DNA from: Intestinibaculum porci
GTDB taxonomy: Bacteria > Bacillota_I > Bacilli_A > Erysipelotrichales > Coprobacillaceae
Assembly: GCF_003925875.1 (NCBI RefSeq)
Contig: NZ_AP019309.1
Location: 2,976,001-3,040,000, forward strand
Direction of reading: 5' to 3'
Length of the DNA stretch: 64,000 bases
Shown: positions 52,932 through 61,520 of the stretch, piece by piece
Layout of the letters: each line of letters begins with the position of its first letter
Position numbering within the stretch: the stretch's first letter is position 1
Notes under the pieces: generated by a model
The model's input: only the letters and a program-made list of their open reading frames with translations
Databases searched by the model: none
Told to the model about the DNA's origin: nothing
Program-made: the position numbers and the translations under genes

Positions 52932-54425
52932 TTATTTATCTCCGTTAGGTTTCATAGCTGGGAATAAGATGACTTCACGGATGGTTTCCTGACCTGTTAA
53001 AAGCATAGTTAAACGGTCAATACCCATACCCATACCACCTGTTGGTGGCATACCATATTCCAGTGCTTCAACATAGTCGGTATCCATTTCGTTGGCTTCA
53101 TCGTTCCCAAGTTCTCTTTCCTTTAACTGGTTTTCGAATCTTTCATACTGATCGATTGGATCGTTTAATTCGGTAAAGGCATTCGCATATTCATTACCGC
53201 AGATGAATAATTCGAAACGCTGTGTCCAGCGTGGATCTTCTAAGTTCTTCTTAGCTAATGGTGAGATTTCGATTGGATGACCATATACGAAGGTTGGTTC
53301 AACGATTGTTTCTTCGACATATTTTTCAAAGAAAGCATTGACGATATGACCATAAGCGAAGTGTGGTTCAACTTCGATTTCATGTTCTTCTGCTAATTTC
53401 TTAGCTTCTTCAAAGCTTAAATCCTGTGAGAAATCAATGCCTGTTTTTTCTTTGATGGCATCAACCATAGAGATTCTCTTGAAGCCTGGGGCTAATGAGA
53501 AGTGATGACCTTTATAGTCAATTTCATAAGTGCCATTAACATCCATAGCGGCCTGAGAAACGATGCCTTCCGTTAAGTCCATCATGCCTTCAAGATCAGA
53601 GAATGCTTTATATACTTCGATGGTTGTGAATTCAGGGTTATGGGTTTTATCCATTCCTTCATTTCTGAACATTCTGCCGATTTCATAAACGGCATCCATT
53701 CCGCCGACAATTAATCTCTTTAAGTTTAACTCTGTCGCAATTCTTAAATAGAAATCTGTATCTAAGGCATTGAAATGTGTGATGAATGGTTTTGCAGCTG
53801 CACCACCTAAGATGGAGTTCATCATTGGTGTTTCAACTTCGACATAGTTTTTCGCATCTAAGTAACGCTGAATGGAACGGACGATCTTTGGTCTTGTGAA
53901 AGCTACTTTACGGGCTTCTTCGTTCATAATTAAGTCTAAGTATCTGCGACGATATCTTTCTTCCGTATCCGTTAAACCATGGAATTTTTCTGGAAGTGGT
54001 CTTAATGCTTTTGTTAAATGGGTATATTTTTCAACACGGACAGTTAATTCTCCTGTATCCGTTAACATTAATTCCCCTTCAACACCGATGATATCACCGA
54101 TATCACCACGTTTAACGATTTCATATACGTCTTCACCAACGGTATCTTTACGCACGTATAACTGGATCTTGCCATAACGGTCGTTAATATCCATGAAAGC
54201 GACTTTCCCTTTACGTCTTCTTCTCATGATACGACCAGCCATTTTAACCATGACTTTCTTTTCTTCTAATTCTTCTTTTGTACATGAGCCATAAGCTTCA
54301 CGTAAATCTTTTGTGTAATCTTCAACGTCATAACGCTGTCCAAATGGATCAATGCCCAGTGCTTTTAATTCTTCAAGCTTCTGTCTGCGCACTTGTTCCT
54401 GCTGAGTAAATTTTCTCTCTGCCAT
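52932..54425 (-). CDS. lysS: Lysine--tRNA ligase, class II
   Basis: 497 residues. The N-terminal OB-fold anticodon-binding domain (~50-150) contains [20 protein letters not shown]. The class II catalytic domain has motif 1 around [21 protein letters not shown], motif 2 [20 protein letters not shown] and motif 3 [16 protein letters not shown]. The longest frame extends into the leader (54491); AAGGAG fits the ATG at 54425. Charges tRNA-Lys. Controlled by the T-box leader directly upstream. Confidence 0.97.
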   Translation of the reverse strand: MAERKFTQQEQVRRQKLEELKALGIDPFGQRYDVEDYTKDLREAYGSCTKEELEEKKVMVKMAGRIMRRRRKGKVAFMDINDRYGKIQLYVRKDTVGEDVYEIVKRGDIGDIIGVEGELMLTDTGELTVRVEKYTHLTKALRPLPEKFHGLTDTEERYRRRYLDLIMNEEARKVAFTRPKIVRSIQRYLDAKNYVEVETPMMNSILGGAAAKPFITHFNALDTDFYLRIATELNLKRLIVGGMDAVYEIGRMFRNEGMDKTHNPEFTTIEVYKAFSDLEGMMDLTEGIVSQAAMDVNGTYEIDYKGHHFSLAPGFKRISMVDAIKEKTGIDFSQDLSFEEAKKLAEEHEIEVEPHFAYGHIVNAFFEKYVEETIVEPTFVYGHPIEISPLAKKNLEDPRWTQRFELFICGNEYANAFTELNDPIDQYERFENQLKERELGNDEANEMDTDYVEALEYGMPPTGGMGMGIDRLTMLLTGQETIREVILFPAMKPNGDK

Positions 54426-54445
54426 GTTCTTTCTCCTTAATAAAT

Positions 54446-54477
54446 TAAAAAACTCCCATCCCAAAGGGACGAGAGTT
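54446..54477 (-). terminator. T-box terminator stem
   Basis: AACTCTCGTCCC / GGGATGGGAGTT stem followed on the minus strand by six T residues, between the T-box sequence and the lysS ribosome site. It competes with the antiterminator formed through AGGGTGGTACCACG. Confidence 0.92.
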
Positions 54478-54676
54478 ATTCGTGGTACCACCCTAGTTCA
54501 TCATAATACTATGATCTCAAACCCTTAACGCGGGATACGTGATCCTATCACTGATGATCCAGGAACCGGCTCCTAGTCTTTATTCATTCTACCAGTCTTA
54601 TCTAGCTTCCACCACTGCTAAACTCTCTATTAAGCCGCATAGAACTACTCGTCTATTCATCGCCTTTAACGAGTGT
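54450..54676 (-). ncRNA. T-box riboswitch of lysS
   Basis: The minus strand carries the T-box core AGGGTGGTACCACG (54481-54494) just before the terminator. A Stem I region precedes it, with AGAGAG and GGTGGAAG and a specifier-loop candidate GAATAAAGAC, in which AAA would be the lysine codon. Uncharged tRNA-Lys would stabilise the antiterminator and raise lysS expression. The exact specifier position needs folding. Confidence 0.9.
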
Positions 54677-54677
54677 A

Positions 54678-54707
54678 ATTATAGACAAATTATGATGATT
54701 TTGTCAA
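54678..54707 (-). promoter_or_regulatory. Promoter of the lysS T-box leader
   Basis: Minus-strand TTGACA (54702-54707), 18-bp spacer, TATAAT (54678-54683): consensus sigma-A elements placed immediately before the leader. Confidence 0.88.
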
Positions 54708-54709
54708 GG

Positions 54710-55414
54710 CTATTCCTCTTCATCTACCATTTCCATGTTATTGGTTGCAGGATTGAAGACAAAGGTCTGCAGTTTTTCGCCCACTTCTCGATAAAGATTG
54801 TAGCCATCAAGCATAATTTCGTCAGTGCGGCCTTCTTTAAAAATGTCTTTTTCCTGACGAATAAAGTTTCGTACCTTCTTATTTGATAGAAAAGGCATGG
54901 CAAAATTTGATAAGAAAGAAATGCCTTCAAAGGTAACTATACGGGTTAATAAAATAAGCGGTGCCCCCATTGATGGCATGATGTGCGTATCTGTCACTGC
55001 AATTGTTTTCTTGGTATAAACATCTTTAAAAGTGACAATGCCTGTGGCATCATCACGGGCGATCACTTCATACATGCCTAAGCGTGATTTCTGCATCGCT
55101 TCTAACATTTCATTGGCATGAGGTATGCGGCGCAAAGTATGATGACTTAATAGTGTATCAATCTTGGCTGGGCGATCTGGCAGAGTGAAAAAGAGATCAA
55201 ATTCATAGCTCATCAGTTTCGCCATGAAATCATTGTCATCAATGTGATTAAGACGATACAAAGTATCGAGATATACCTGCATTTTGAAATCATCATTTTT
55301 GATTGGGTTATCGACCTCACAGATTCGACTAAAGAGCGCTCTGACTTTCAGATACGCCTGATAATGCGCATTGCCTTGTAATTGTTCTTCCTGTTTTTTC
55401 CATTCATCCATCAT
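54710..55414 (-). CDS. Unknown protein, distant paralog of 18432
   Basis: 234 residues, soluble. Helical N-terminal half (DEWKKQEEQLQGNAHYQAYL and onward), then a domain with SRLGMYEVIARDDATGIVTF and LILLTRIVTFEGISFLSNFA, and an acidic C-terminus (MVDEEE). The pattern ATG-hydrophobic-V and the RIVTFEG strand align with the 18432 protein. Family not recognised. GGAGGT is close to the tandem ATGs (55414/55411). It lies between the surface-polysaccharide genes and lysS; the 11-nt gap to the DHHW gene suggests co-transcription. Confidence 0.75.
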   Translation of the reverse strand: MMDEWKKQEEQLQGNAHYQAYLKVRALFSRICEVDNPIKNDDFKMQVYLDTLYRLNHIDDNDFMAKLMSYEFDLFFTLPDRPAKIDTLLSHHTLRRIPHANEMLEAMQKSRLGMYEVIARDDATGIVTFKDVYTKKTIAVTDTHIMPSMGAPLILLTRIVTFEGISFLSNFAMPFLSNKKVRNFIRQEKDIFKEGRTDEIMLDGYNLYREVGEKLQTFVFNPATNNMEMVDEEE

Positions 55415-55425
55415 TTGGACCTCCT

Positions 55426-56565
55426 TTAACTTGCCAATACGTCTTTGAGAACCTGATCATTCACAAAGGTGTTGGCACTATATAAAAACAGATAACTGTT
55501 AATATTATACTCCTGAATGGCTGATGAGAGGTTATCATAATAATAACGAGGATCAACCATAATGATTTTCTCATAGTAAGGAATGAGAAAAGGAATAAAA
55601 CTATTGGCATAAGAATCTTTAAAGACCATCAGGTTTTTACCATTATGATTGGTACTGTTAATTTCCACTAAGGGATGATTCCCGCCAAAGAAGACCTGAT
55701 ACTGATCACTTTTCTTTAAAGCTGCCTCATCATAACAGCTCGCTGACTTTTTGCGTAATTCAGGATAATTCACATAGTAAGGATGGGTATTGTCTGTCTT
55801 ATAAACATAAACAGTATCCTTCGTGGAATGAATCCCGCTTTGCGAAGCTAAGGTCCCTTCAAATGTGTCTGAGACCATATAACGCTTTAACGTTGAAGCC
55901 TTCACACCTAATGAAGCAGCAACGCCGCGATAAACGTCATAAGCGCCAATGGTCGTCCAATGATGATCTGTATGATAATAAATATATTCATTTTTATGTT
56001 GGCGAAGGATTTCGCCAGCGCCTAACCAGGTAAAAGACGTTAAGCCATTACGAATATAACGGATATCCGATAACTGATTATGTACCTGCGTAAACTGAGG
56101 CAGTTTATCTTTTAAGATTTGTGAGGCATTCGGTACAATCATCACACTCATTTTGCTTTTGGCATGTTTCTTATGAAAAGCATTCATCGCTTCAATGGTT
56201 TTATTAATAGCGGAATAGTTCGGGGTTGTGGGTTTTGCTAGTAAATAACCCGAAGAGCCAATATAAATATCACTGAGTTCTTTTCGTCCCTGCCAGCGTT
56301 CTTCCTTGGATTTCAAGGAAATCCAGCCATCCCGGAAGACAAACTGATCAGAGATATAACTATTAAGATCTGTAAAGTAGCTGCCATCTAATAAAGCGGA
56401 TAAAGTAAATTCTGGGAAAGAAGCGAGCTCACGATTTTCACTCGTGGAGATCTTACGATCTGGAGTAATACAGTTTAAGACTAAAAAGAATACTAAACTC
56501 AAGATGAAGAAAGTCGCTAATAAGGTCTTCATTCTTAAAATACGTTTATAGATTTTACGATTCAT
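55426..56565 (-). CDS. DHHW-family (AlgX/SGNH-like) O-acetylation protein
   Basis: 379 residues: one N-terminal membrane anchor (residues 12-32), then an extracytoplasmic SGNH-like domain. DHHW motif in YYHTDHHWTTIGAYDVYRG, and a late serine region VFKDSYANSFIPFL as in AlgX/AlgJ. The frame extends to 56628, but AAGGAGG fixes the ATG at 56565, 10 nt after the MBOAT gene ends. Partner of MBOAT proteins in acyl transfer to surface polysaccharide. Confidence 0.88.
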   Translation of the reverse strand: MNRKIYKRILRMKTLLATFFILSLVFFLVLNCITPDRKISTSENRELASFPEFTLSALLDGSYFTDLNSYISDQFVFRDGWISLKSKEERWQGRKELSDIYIGSSGYLLAKPTTPNYSAINKTIEAMNAFHKKHAKSKMSVMIVPNASQILKDKLPQFTQVHNQLSDIRYIRNGLTSFTWLGAGEILRQHKNEYIYYHTDHHWTTIGAYDVYRGVAASLGVKASTLKRYMVSDTFEGTLASQSGIHSTKDTVYVYKTDNTHPYYVNYPELRKKSASCYDEAALKKSDQYQVFFGGNHPLVEINSTNHNGKNLMVFKDSYANSFIPFLIPYYEKIIMVDPRYYYDNLSSAIQEYNINSYLFLYSANTFVNDQVLKDVLAS

Positions 56566-56575
56566 AGAGACCTCC

Positions 56576-57931
56576 TTAGAACTTAAAGTATAAGAAACTT
56601 GAATAAGTGGAGCTGACAATGTAGGCAATGCAGCTGATCAATAAAACAATATACAAGACAACGGATAAGTATGAAGTCAGTAATGAACGTTCATACGTGT
56701 ACTTACGATAAACTTTACGTAAAGCAGGGATACACATCATAATAGCGGCTAATAAGACCCAAAAATAAGATGTGAAATAATAAAAGAATGTTGAATCGAC
56801 AAAGCCGGTAACCCCCATCCCAAATAAATGAGATAAAGTGGTCAATGCCTGAGGCAGGCTTTTGGAGAAGAAAAAGATCCAGCCGATAAAGACAATCAAA
56901 TCCGTATAGATGACTTTTAAATAAGGATGTAATTTCTTTAAGCCCTGACCATAAACAAACTTCTCTAAAATGACGAATAAGCCATGATATAAGCCCCAGA
57001 TGACAAAGGTAAAGGTATTCCCATGCCAGATGCCGGTTAAGAGCCAGACGACACTTAAGTTAAGTAACTGCCGCGAGTGGCTGCAGCGATTACCGCCTAA
57101 AGGGATATAAACATAGTCACGAAAGAAAGCGCCTAAAGAGATATGCCAGCGACGCCAGAAATCAGAAATACTGTAACTGGCATAAGGCTGATTAAAGTTC
57201 TCTGCCATTTCCATACCAAACATATAGCTTAAGCCAATAGCCATATCGGAATAACCGCTAAAATCAAAGTATAACTGCATGGCATAGAAAACAACCATTA
57301 ACCAGGTGCCTAAAACTGACATGGTATTGATCCCGTTCATCGCATTGAAAGCGACGGCAATAATATCGGCGATGAGGACTTTCTTAAAGAGTCCTCTTAA
57401 AAACTGCTGAGCGCCATGGGTAAACTTGGTTTTGGTCATCTTTAAATGAGTTAAGCTTTCTTTAAAGGTATGATATTCCACAATCGGACCACTGATGATC
57501 TTTGGGAAATATGTGACATAAAGCAGATAATCTAAGAGATGATGCTCTGCTTGAACTTTATTCATATAGACATCCGCCACATAAGAAATAATGGTGAATG
57601 TATAAAAGGAAACCCCCATTGGCATATTAATGAGATGAGCATATTTAAAGAATGCTAATAAACCAAGATCTAATACCAAGGTCATGATCAAAGAGATCTT
57701 CGCTTCCTTTTCTTTGTGATGATGGCGACAGTCTTCAATTTCTAAACCAGTGAGATAGTTAAAAAGACTGACAATAAGCAAATATGGTAAAGCTTGGATA
57801 TCTCCCCAGGCATAAAAGAGTAAACTGATGGGAATCAGTAAGCCTTTTTTAAAACGCTGGGGCGTAATGAGATAGAGCAGAAAGCTAATGGGAAAGAAGA
57901 CAAAGAGAAATGATAATGTAGAAAATGACAT
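56576..57931 (-). CDS. MBOAT-family O-acyltransferase (AlgI/DltB-like)
   Basis: 451 residues, about ten to eleven membrane helices. Hallmarks: GVSFYTFTIISYVADVY, YFDFSGYSDMAIGLSYMFG, NFNQPYASYSISDFWRRWHI and the catalytic histidine in LTGIWHGNTFTFVIWGLYHG. Moves acyl groups from the cytoplasmic side to an extracytoplasmic acceptor. With DHHW, DUF4358 and SGNH partners it forms a surface-glycan acylation cluster; no dlt genes are present, so teichoic acid D-alanylation is unlikely. Confidence 0.93.
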   Translation of the reverse strand: MSFSTLSFLFVFFPISFLLYLITPQRFKKGLLIPISLLFYAWGDIQALPYLLIVSLFNYLTGLEIEDCRHHHKEKEAKISLIMTLVLDLGLLAFFKYAHLINMPMGVSFYTFTIISYVADVYMNKVQAEHHLLDYLLYVTYFPKIISGPIVEYHTFKESLTHLKMTKTKFTHGAQQFLRGLFKKVLIADIIAVAFNAMNGINTMSVLGTWLMVVFYAMQLYFDFSGYSDMAIGLSYMFGMEMAENFNQPYASYSISDFWRRWHISLGAFFRDYVYIPLGGNRCSHSRQLLNLSVVWLLTGIWHGNTFTFVIWGLYHGLFVILEKFVYGQGLKKLHPYLKVIYTDLIVFIGWIFFFSKSLPQALTTLSHLFGMGVTGFVDSTFFYYFTSYFWVLLAAIMMCIPALRKVYRKYTYERSLLTSYLSVVLYIVLLISCIAYIVSSTYSSFLYFKF

Positions 57932-57944
57932 AGTTTTTGCCCTC

Positions 57945-58427
57945 CTATAAAGCTTTCACAAAGGTATCACGAATTGTAGCAGCATGTTCATCGACAACAT
58001 ATAAAATATAATTACCGCGTACTTCGGTGATACTATTTTCTAATAATTTGGTTTGCGTGGCCCCATAGCCTTTAAAGCTGTTTTTCTGCGTCTGATTCCG
58101 GGTTTTAATACAATCCACCACTAAATCCTGCTGTTTCATGGATTTTAATTTCACCACTAACAATTCATTAGCGGACATCGTTGAGGATGGATAATATAAC
58201 ATAATCCCATCATAGTCCTCCGGATTAAGAGAATAGAGGCGACGGACAATCTGGCTATTGCCCGCTTTGGTCTGCGACGTATTCACAACTTTCATCATCG
58301 TCTTTTCCATATTAGGAAAAGACGTATGAGACATCCGTTTTGCGGCTAAACTCTGAAATAAAACGATCGCTAAGATAATGACTAAAACAACTTTTAAAGC
58401 GCGATAAATCAAGCTTCTGCGAATCAT
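57945..58427 (-). CDS. DUF4358 membrane-anchored protein
   Basis: 160 residues: N-terminal membrane helix (about 10-28), then an exported domain. YDGIMLYYPSSTMSANELLV, QKNSFKGYGATQTKLLENSI and a final NYILYVVDEHAATIRDTF are typical of DUF4358, a family that recurs in MBOAT/DHHW clusters of Firmicutes. Its role is unknown. Start overlaps the upstream SGNH gene by 4 bp; MBOAT follows after 13 nt. Confidence 0.8.
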   Translation of the reverse strand: MIRRSLIYRALKVVLVIILAIVLFQSLAAKRMSHTSFPNMEKTMMKVVNTSQTKAGNSQIVRRLYSLNPEDYDGIMLYYPSSTMSANELLVVKLKSMKQQDLVVDCIKTRNQTQKNSFKGYGATQTKLLENSITEVRGNYILYVVDEHAATIRDTFVKAL

Positions 58428-59203
58428 ACATTGTTCTCCTGTGCATAAATGGCTTTCATGATATTAAGGCCCCAGTATTTATAAAATGAAGACTGCAAAT
58501 GCATTCTGTCCTGCGCATAGAGGCCACTGTGCGCTGCGGCCATGGCACTGTTATTAATGTACACGTAGCCATGGCTGCGGCACATCTTCGCAATCGCCAC
58601 ATTATAATCAGGAATACGATGATAATTGGCTTCGGGATATTTATGAACTGGTAAAATCGAATTCACATAAATAGTGGCGTGGGGCAATTTCTTATGTAAG
58701 GCTGCAAGGATCTGCGTAAAATCAGCGGTATAGGTATTAATATTTTTCCACCGAGGAATGGAAATATCATTTAAACCATAAGCGATAATAATATTGCGAG
58801 GATTCAATGAAACCACCTGGTCCATTTTGGTTTTGATATGATTGATTGTTTTATTCTTTTCAGCCAGGCAGTATTTCTCATCTAAAAACAAATTAAAATC
58901 AACTGCTCGCGAATCTCCTAAAATGACATAATCTTTAAATAATGGCCAGACCTTACTAGGATCTCTTTCTAACTGGACCATCTTCTGATTGATCGCGGCC
59001 TTATTGGTCTGCGCATCCTGGGCTTTGACTTGATTTTCAATCCGTGTTACGTCCTGACTTGACAAGGACTTTAAGTAAGCGCGCCCTTTCGCAATCTCCT
59101 GACTGTTATCAGTTCTAAAAAAAAGTACGCCAATAGCGGTAAGGGCCATGGATACTGCCACAATAAATACAATTGTCTTCTTTCCTCGTAAATTCAATCG
59201 CAT
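58424..59203 (-). CDS. Membrane-anchored SGNH/GDSL hydrolase-like protein
   Basis: 259 residues with an N-terminal membrane anchor. SGNH blocks: VILGDSRAVDFNLF (Ser), IIIAYGLNDISIPRWKNI (Asn), and DRMHLQSSFYKYWG (Asp-x-x-His). First gene of the surface acylation cluster. Probably an acetyl transferase or esterase acting on exported glycan. A promoter lies in the short gap to the AmmeMemoRadiSam genes (59204-59267), where no terminator was obvious. Confidence 0.88.
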   Translation of the reverse strand: MRLNLRGKKTIVFIVAVSMALTAIGVLFFRTDNSQEIAKGRAYLKSLSSQDVTRIENQVKAQDAQTNKAAINQKMVQLERDPSKVWPLFKDYVILGDSRAVDFNLFLDEKYCLAEKNKTINHIKTKMDQVVSLNPRNIIIAYGLNDISIPRWKNINTYTADFTQILAALHKKLPHATIYVNSILPVHKYPEANYHRIPDYNVAIAKMCRSHGYVYINNSAMAAAHSGLYAQDRMHLQSSFYKYWGLNIMKAIYAQENNV

Positions 59204-59267
59204 AATCTCGCTCCTTCATATCAATCATTTTACCATAAGTATAATGAAAAGGAAGGTGTAATCCTTC

Positions 59268-60086
59268 CTAAACATTGCCTTTGTATACATAATGAAGGGA
59301 CTCTTTGGCGATCCCATACATCCGGTTAATAACTGCTAAATCAGTGGCCTGAAAAGTCGTCATTTTATAGCGTCCAAAGGCTCTGGTAATATGTAATGGC
59401 AGATCAGGAGAAAGAGACGCTAAATAGGTTGCTTCTTTCCCCATATCAAGATAAGAATCATTAAGCATAGGGACGATTAATGTCGTCACTTCGACATGAG
59501 TCTTTGGATAAGACATTTCAATGCATTGTTTAACAGTTTCCAAATCTCCTGACAAAGTCTCATAAATTTCCTGTCTAAAGCCTTTGAGATCAATATTCAT
59601 CGCATCGACATATGGCAGGATCTTTTCTAAATAAGGCTTTTCTATTGTCCCATTGGTCACAATAACCGTTTTTAAATCCTGTTTCTTCGCTAAAACGAAC
59701 GTTTCATACATATATTCAAAACTGACAAATGGTTCGTTATAAGTAAAGGCGATGCCAATATTGCCTTGCGGTTTGAGCCGTAACGCCTGATGCACTAATT
59801 CCTGTGGGGTTAAATGCATATATACTTCTTTCCCGGTATCATAAGAAATCTCATAATTCTGACAAAAAGGACATTTCAGATTACAGCCATAGCTGCCCAC
59901 TGATAAAATCAGCGAATGGGGATAAAAGCGGCGTAATGGTTTCTTTTCAATCGGGTCTAACGCTAAAGACGTAATCTCGCCATAGTTAAGCGGAACAATC
60001 TTGCCATTTTTATTTCCGCGAGATAGGCAGAAGCCACGTTTGCCTTCATCAATCTCACAATGGTGAAAACATAAATCACATCTCAT
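59268..60086 (-). CDS. amrS: AmmeMemoRadiSam radical SAM enzyme (AmrS)
   Basis: 272 residues. N-terminal cysteine set MRCDLCFHHC and GKRGFCLSRGN, then the radical SAM motif SYGCNLKCPFCQN (CxxxCxxC). AFTYNEPFVSFEYM and VIVTNGTIEKPYL fit the family. Start overlaps the Memo-AMMECR1 gene by 4 bp. The AmmeMemoRadiSam system is widely conserved in bacteria and archaea, with its reaction not well defined. Confidence 0.92.
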   Translation of the reverse strand: MRCDLCFHHCEIDEGKRGFCLSRGNKNGKIVPLNYGEITSLALDPIEKKPLRRFYPHSLILSVGSYGCNLKCPFCQNYEISYDTGKEVYMHLTPQELVHQALRLKPQGNIGIAFTYNEPFVSFEYMYETFVLAKKQDLKTVIVTNGTIEKPYLEKILPYVDAMNIDLKGFRQEIYETLSGDLETVKQCIEMSYPKTHVEVTTLIVPMLNDSYLDMGKEATYLASLSPDLPLHITRAFGRYKMTTFQATDLAVINRMYGIAKESLHYVYKGNV

Positions 60087-61468
60087 GTATGACGCACCAC
60101 CTCAAAGCGGGCTAAGTCCGCCTTTTCGTCATCATACATGCCGGCTTTTGAACGGGCAATTTCAATTTGTTCCATGACCGTGGAAACGCCTGGTAAGTTT
60201 GGTAAGAGTAAACCGCGTTTGCGGCCATGGCTGACAATGACACCATAACGCACAGGATCCAACTGACTGATATCTTCAATGGGTTCAACTGCCCCTAAAA
60301 CATCAACGCTGTAAACGAGATCTTTTAATTCCTCTTCCCGGACGGGATCAAAACGGGGATCACGAGAACAGGCAGAAATGGCATTTTGTCTAATTTCCTC
60401 GGCAATACAGGTGCAGGTCGGCTGGAATGTCCCGATACAGCCACGTAACTGACCATCCTTATGCAAGGATACAAAAACCCCCGCCCGTTTTGTTTTCATT
60501 TCATCTAAGATATTTTCTGGCATGTCCGGTAAAGTGTGATGTTTCGTATAATATTCCACTGTGTAACGGGCTAACTTCACATACGGATCTTCCTTCGCCT
60601 TTAAAACGGCCATCTTTTCTTCATGACGTTTTTCTAACTGCTTAGCAAAGTGACGACTTTCATCGTTACCGGTGATCGTAAAATCAACGACCCCATAACC
60701 AACGCCAAAAGGCCCTTCATGACTGTACACATGAGGCTCAATCTTTTTGCCATCGAGGGTGCCAGCCATAATTTGGAAAGAACGCAAGCCGCATTCCGCC
60801 GCATTTTCACAGAAGTCATAATCAAAGGATAAAAGATTGAGAAAATCTCCCGCAGCTAAATACTGCATCACTTCCTGATCAAAGATGGGGCCTTCTTTAG
60901 CAAAACCATAAGGGCCATCATCTTTAAGCTTATGGGAAAGATCGCCACTGGCGATCACCACAACGCGACGCTTCAGTTTGTCAGCGGTTTGGGCAATCGC
61001 CTGTCCTAATGCGTAGTGAGTCGCATAAGATAAGCCGGATATGCCAATACGGACGAGCTGAAAATCATGGGTATATTTTTCTAAAAAATAAAGTGGAATC
61101 ATCGTTCCATGATCCAAATGAGGATCCCTTTCCCCTAATGTTCCTGCGGGAATGCCGGCTTTTTCGCAGGCATCCACCAGATGCAAAACAAAAGGCTGAT
61201 CATAGTCTTCTGAAAAGGATACCTGTGAGGCGCCAAAAGTGCCAAAGTTTCCGGTCGCATGTTTCCCTGGGGAAATATGTAAATAATCACTGTACATAAT
61301 CGAATGCGGGCTGATCACGATCACTGTCTCCGGATGATAAGAAGCCGCTTTTTTCATGACTTCCTGATAACTCTCAATCGTCTTATGTATTTCCTGTTCC
61401 CGTCCTTTCCCAATCTCTGGAATAATGAGCGGGGGATGGGGCACACACATTGTATAAACAACACTCAT
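60083..61468 (-). CDS. amrAB: Memo-AMMECR1 fusion (AmmeMemoRadiSam proteins B and A)
   Basis: 461 residues. Residues ~1-270 are Memo-like (class III extradiol dioxygenase fold): CVPHPPLIIPEIGKG, VIVISPHSIMYSDYL, DPHLDHGTMIPLYFL and ASGDLSHKL. Residues ~290-461 are AMMECR1: GVFVSLHKDGQLRGCIGTFQ (LRGCIG motif) and AISACSRDPRFDPVREEEL. A natural fusion of two partners that are separate genes in many genomes, directly coupled to the radical SAM gene. Function unresolved; the fusion supports physical cooperation. Confidence 0.93.
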   Translation of the reverse strand: MSVVYTMCVPHPPLIIPEIGKGREQEIHKTIESYQEVMKKAASYHPETVIVISPHSIMYSDYLHISPGKHATGNFGTFGASQVSFSEDYDQPFVLHLVDACEKAGIPAGTLGERDPHLDHGTMIPLYFLEKYTHDFQLVRIGISGLSYATHYALGQAIAQTADKLKRRVVVIASGDLSHKLKDDGPYGFAKEGPIFDQEVMQYLAAGDFLNLLSFDYDFCENAAECGLRSFQIMAGTLDGKKIEPHVYSHEGPFGVGYGVVDFTITGNDESRHFAKQLEKRHEEKMAVLKAKEDPYVKLARYTVEYYTKHHTLPDMPENILDEMKTKRAGVFVSLHKDGQLRGCIGTFQPTCTCIAEEIRQNAISACSRDPRFDPVREEELKDLVYSVDVLGAVEPIEDISQLDPVRYGVIVSHGRKRGLLLPNLPGVSTVMEQIEIARSKAGMYDDEKADLARFEVVRHT

Positions 61469-61520
61469 AAAATCATCTCCTACTTCTCATTATAATCACT
61501 TTTCATGAGAAGTTTTGATT

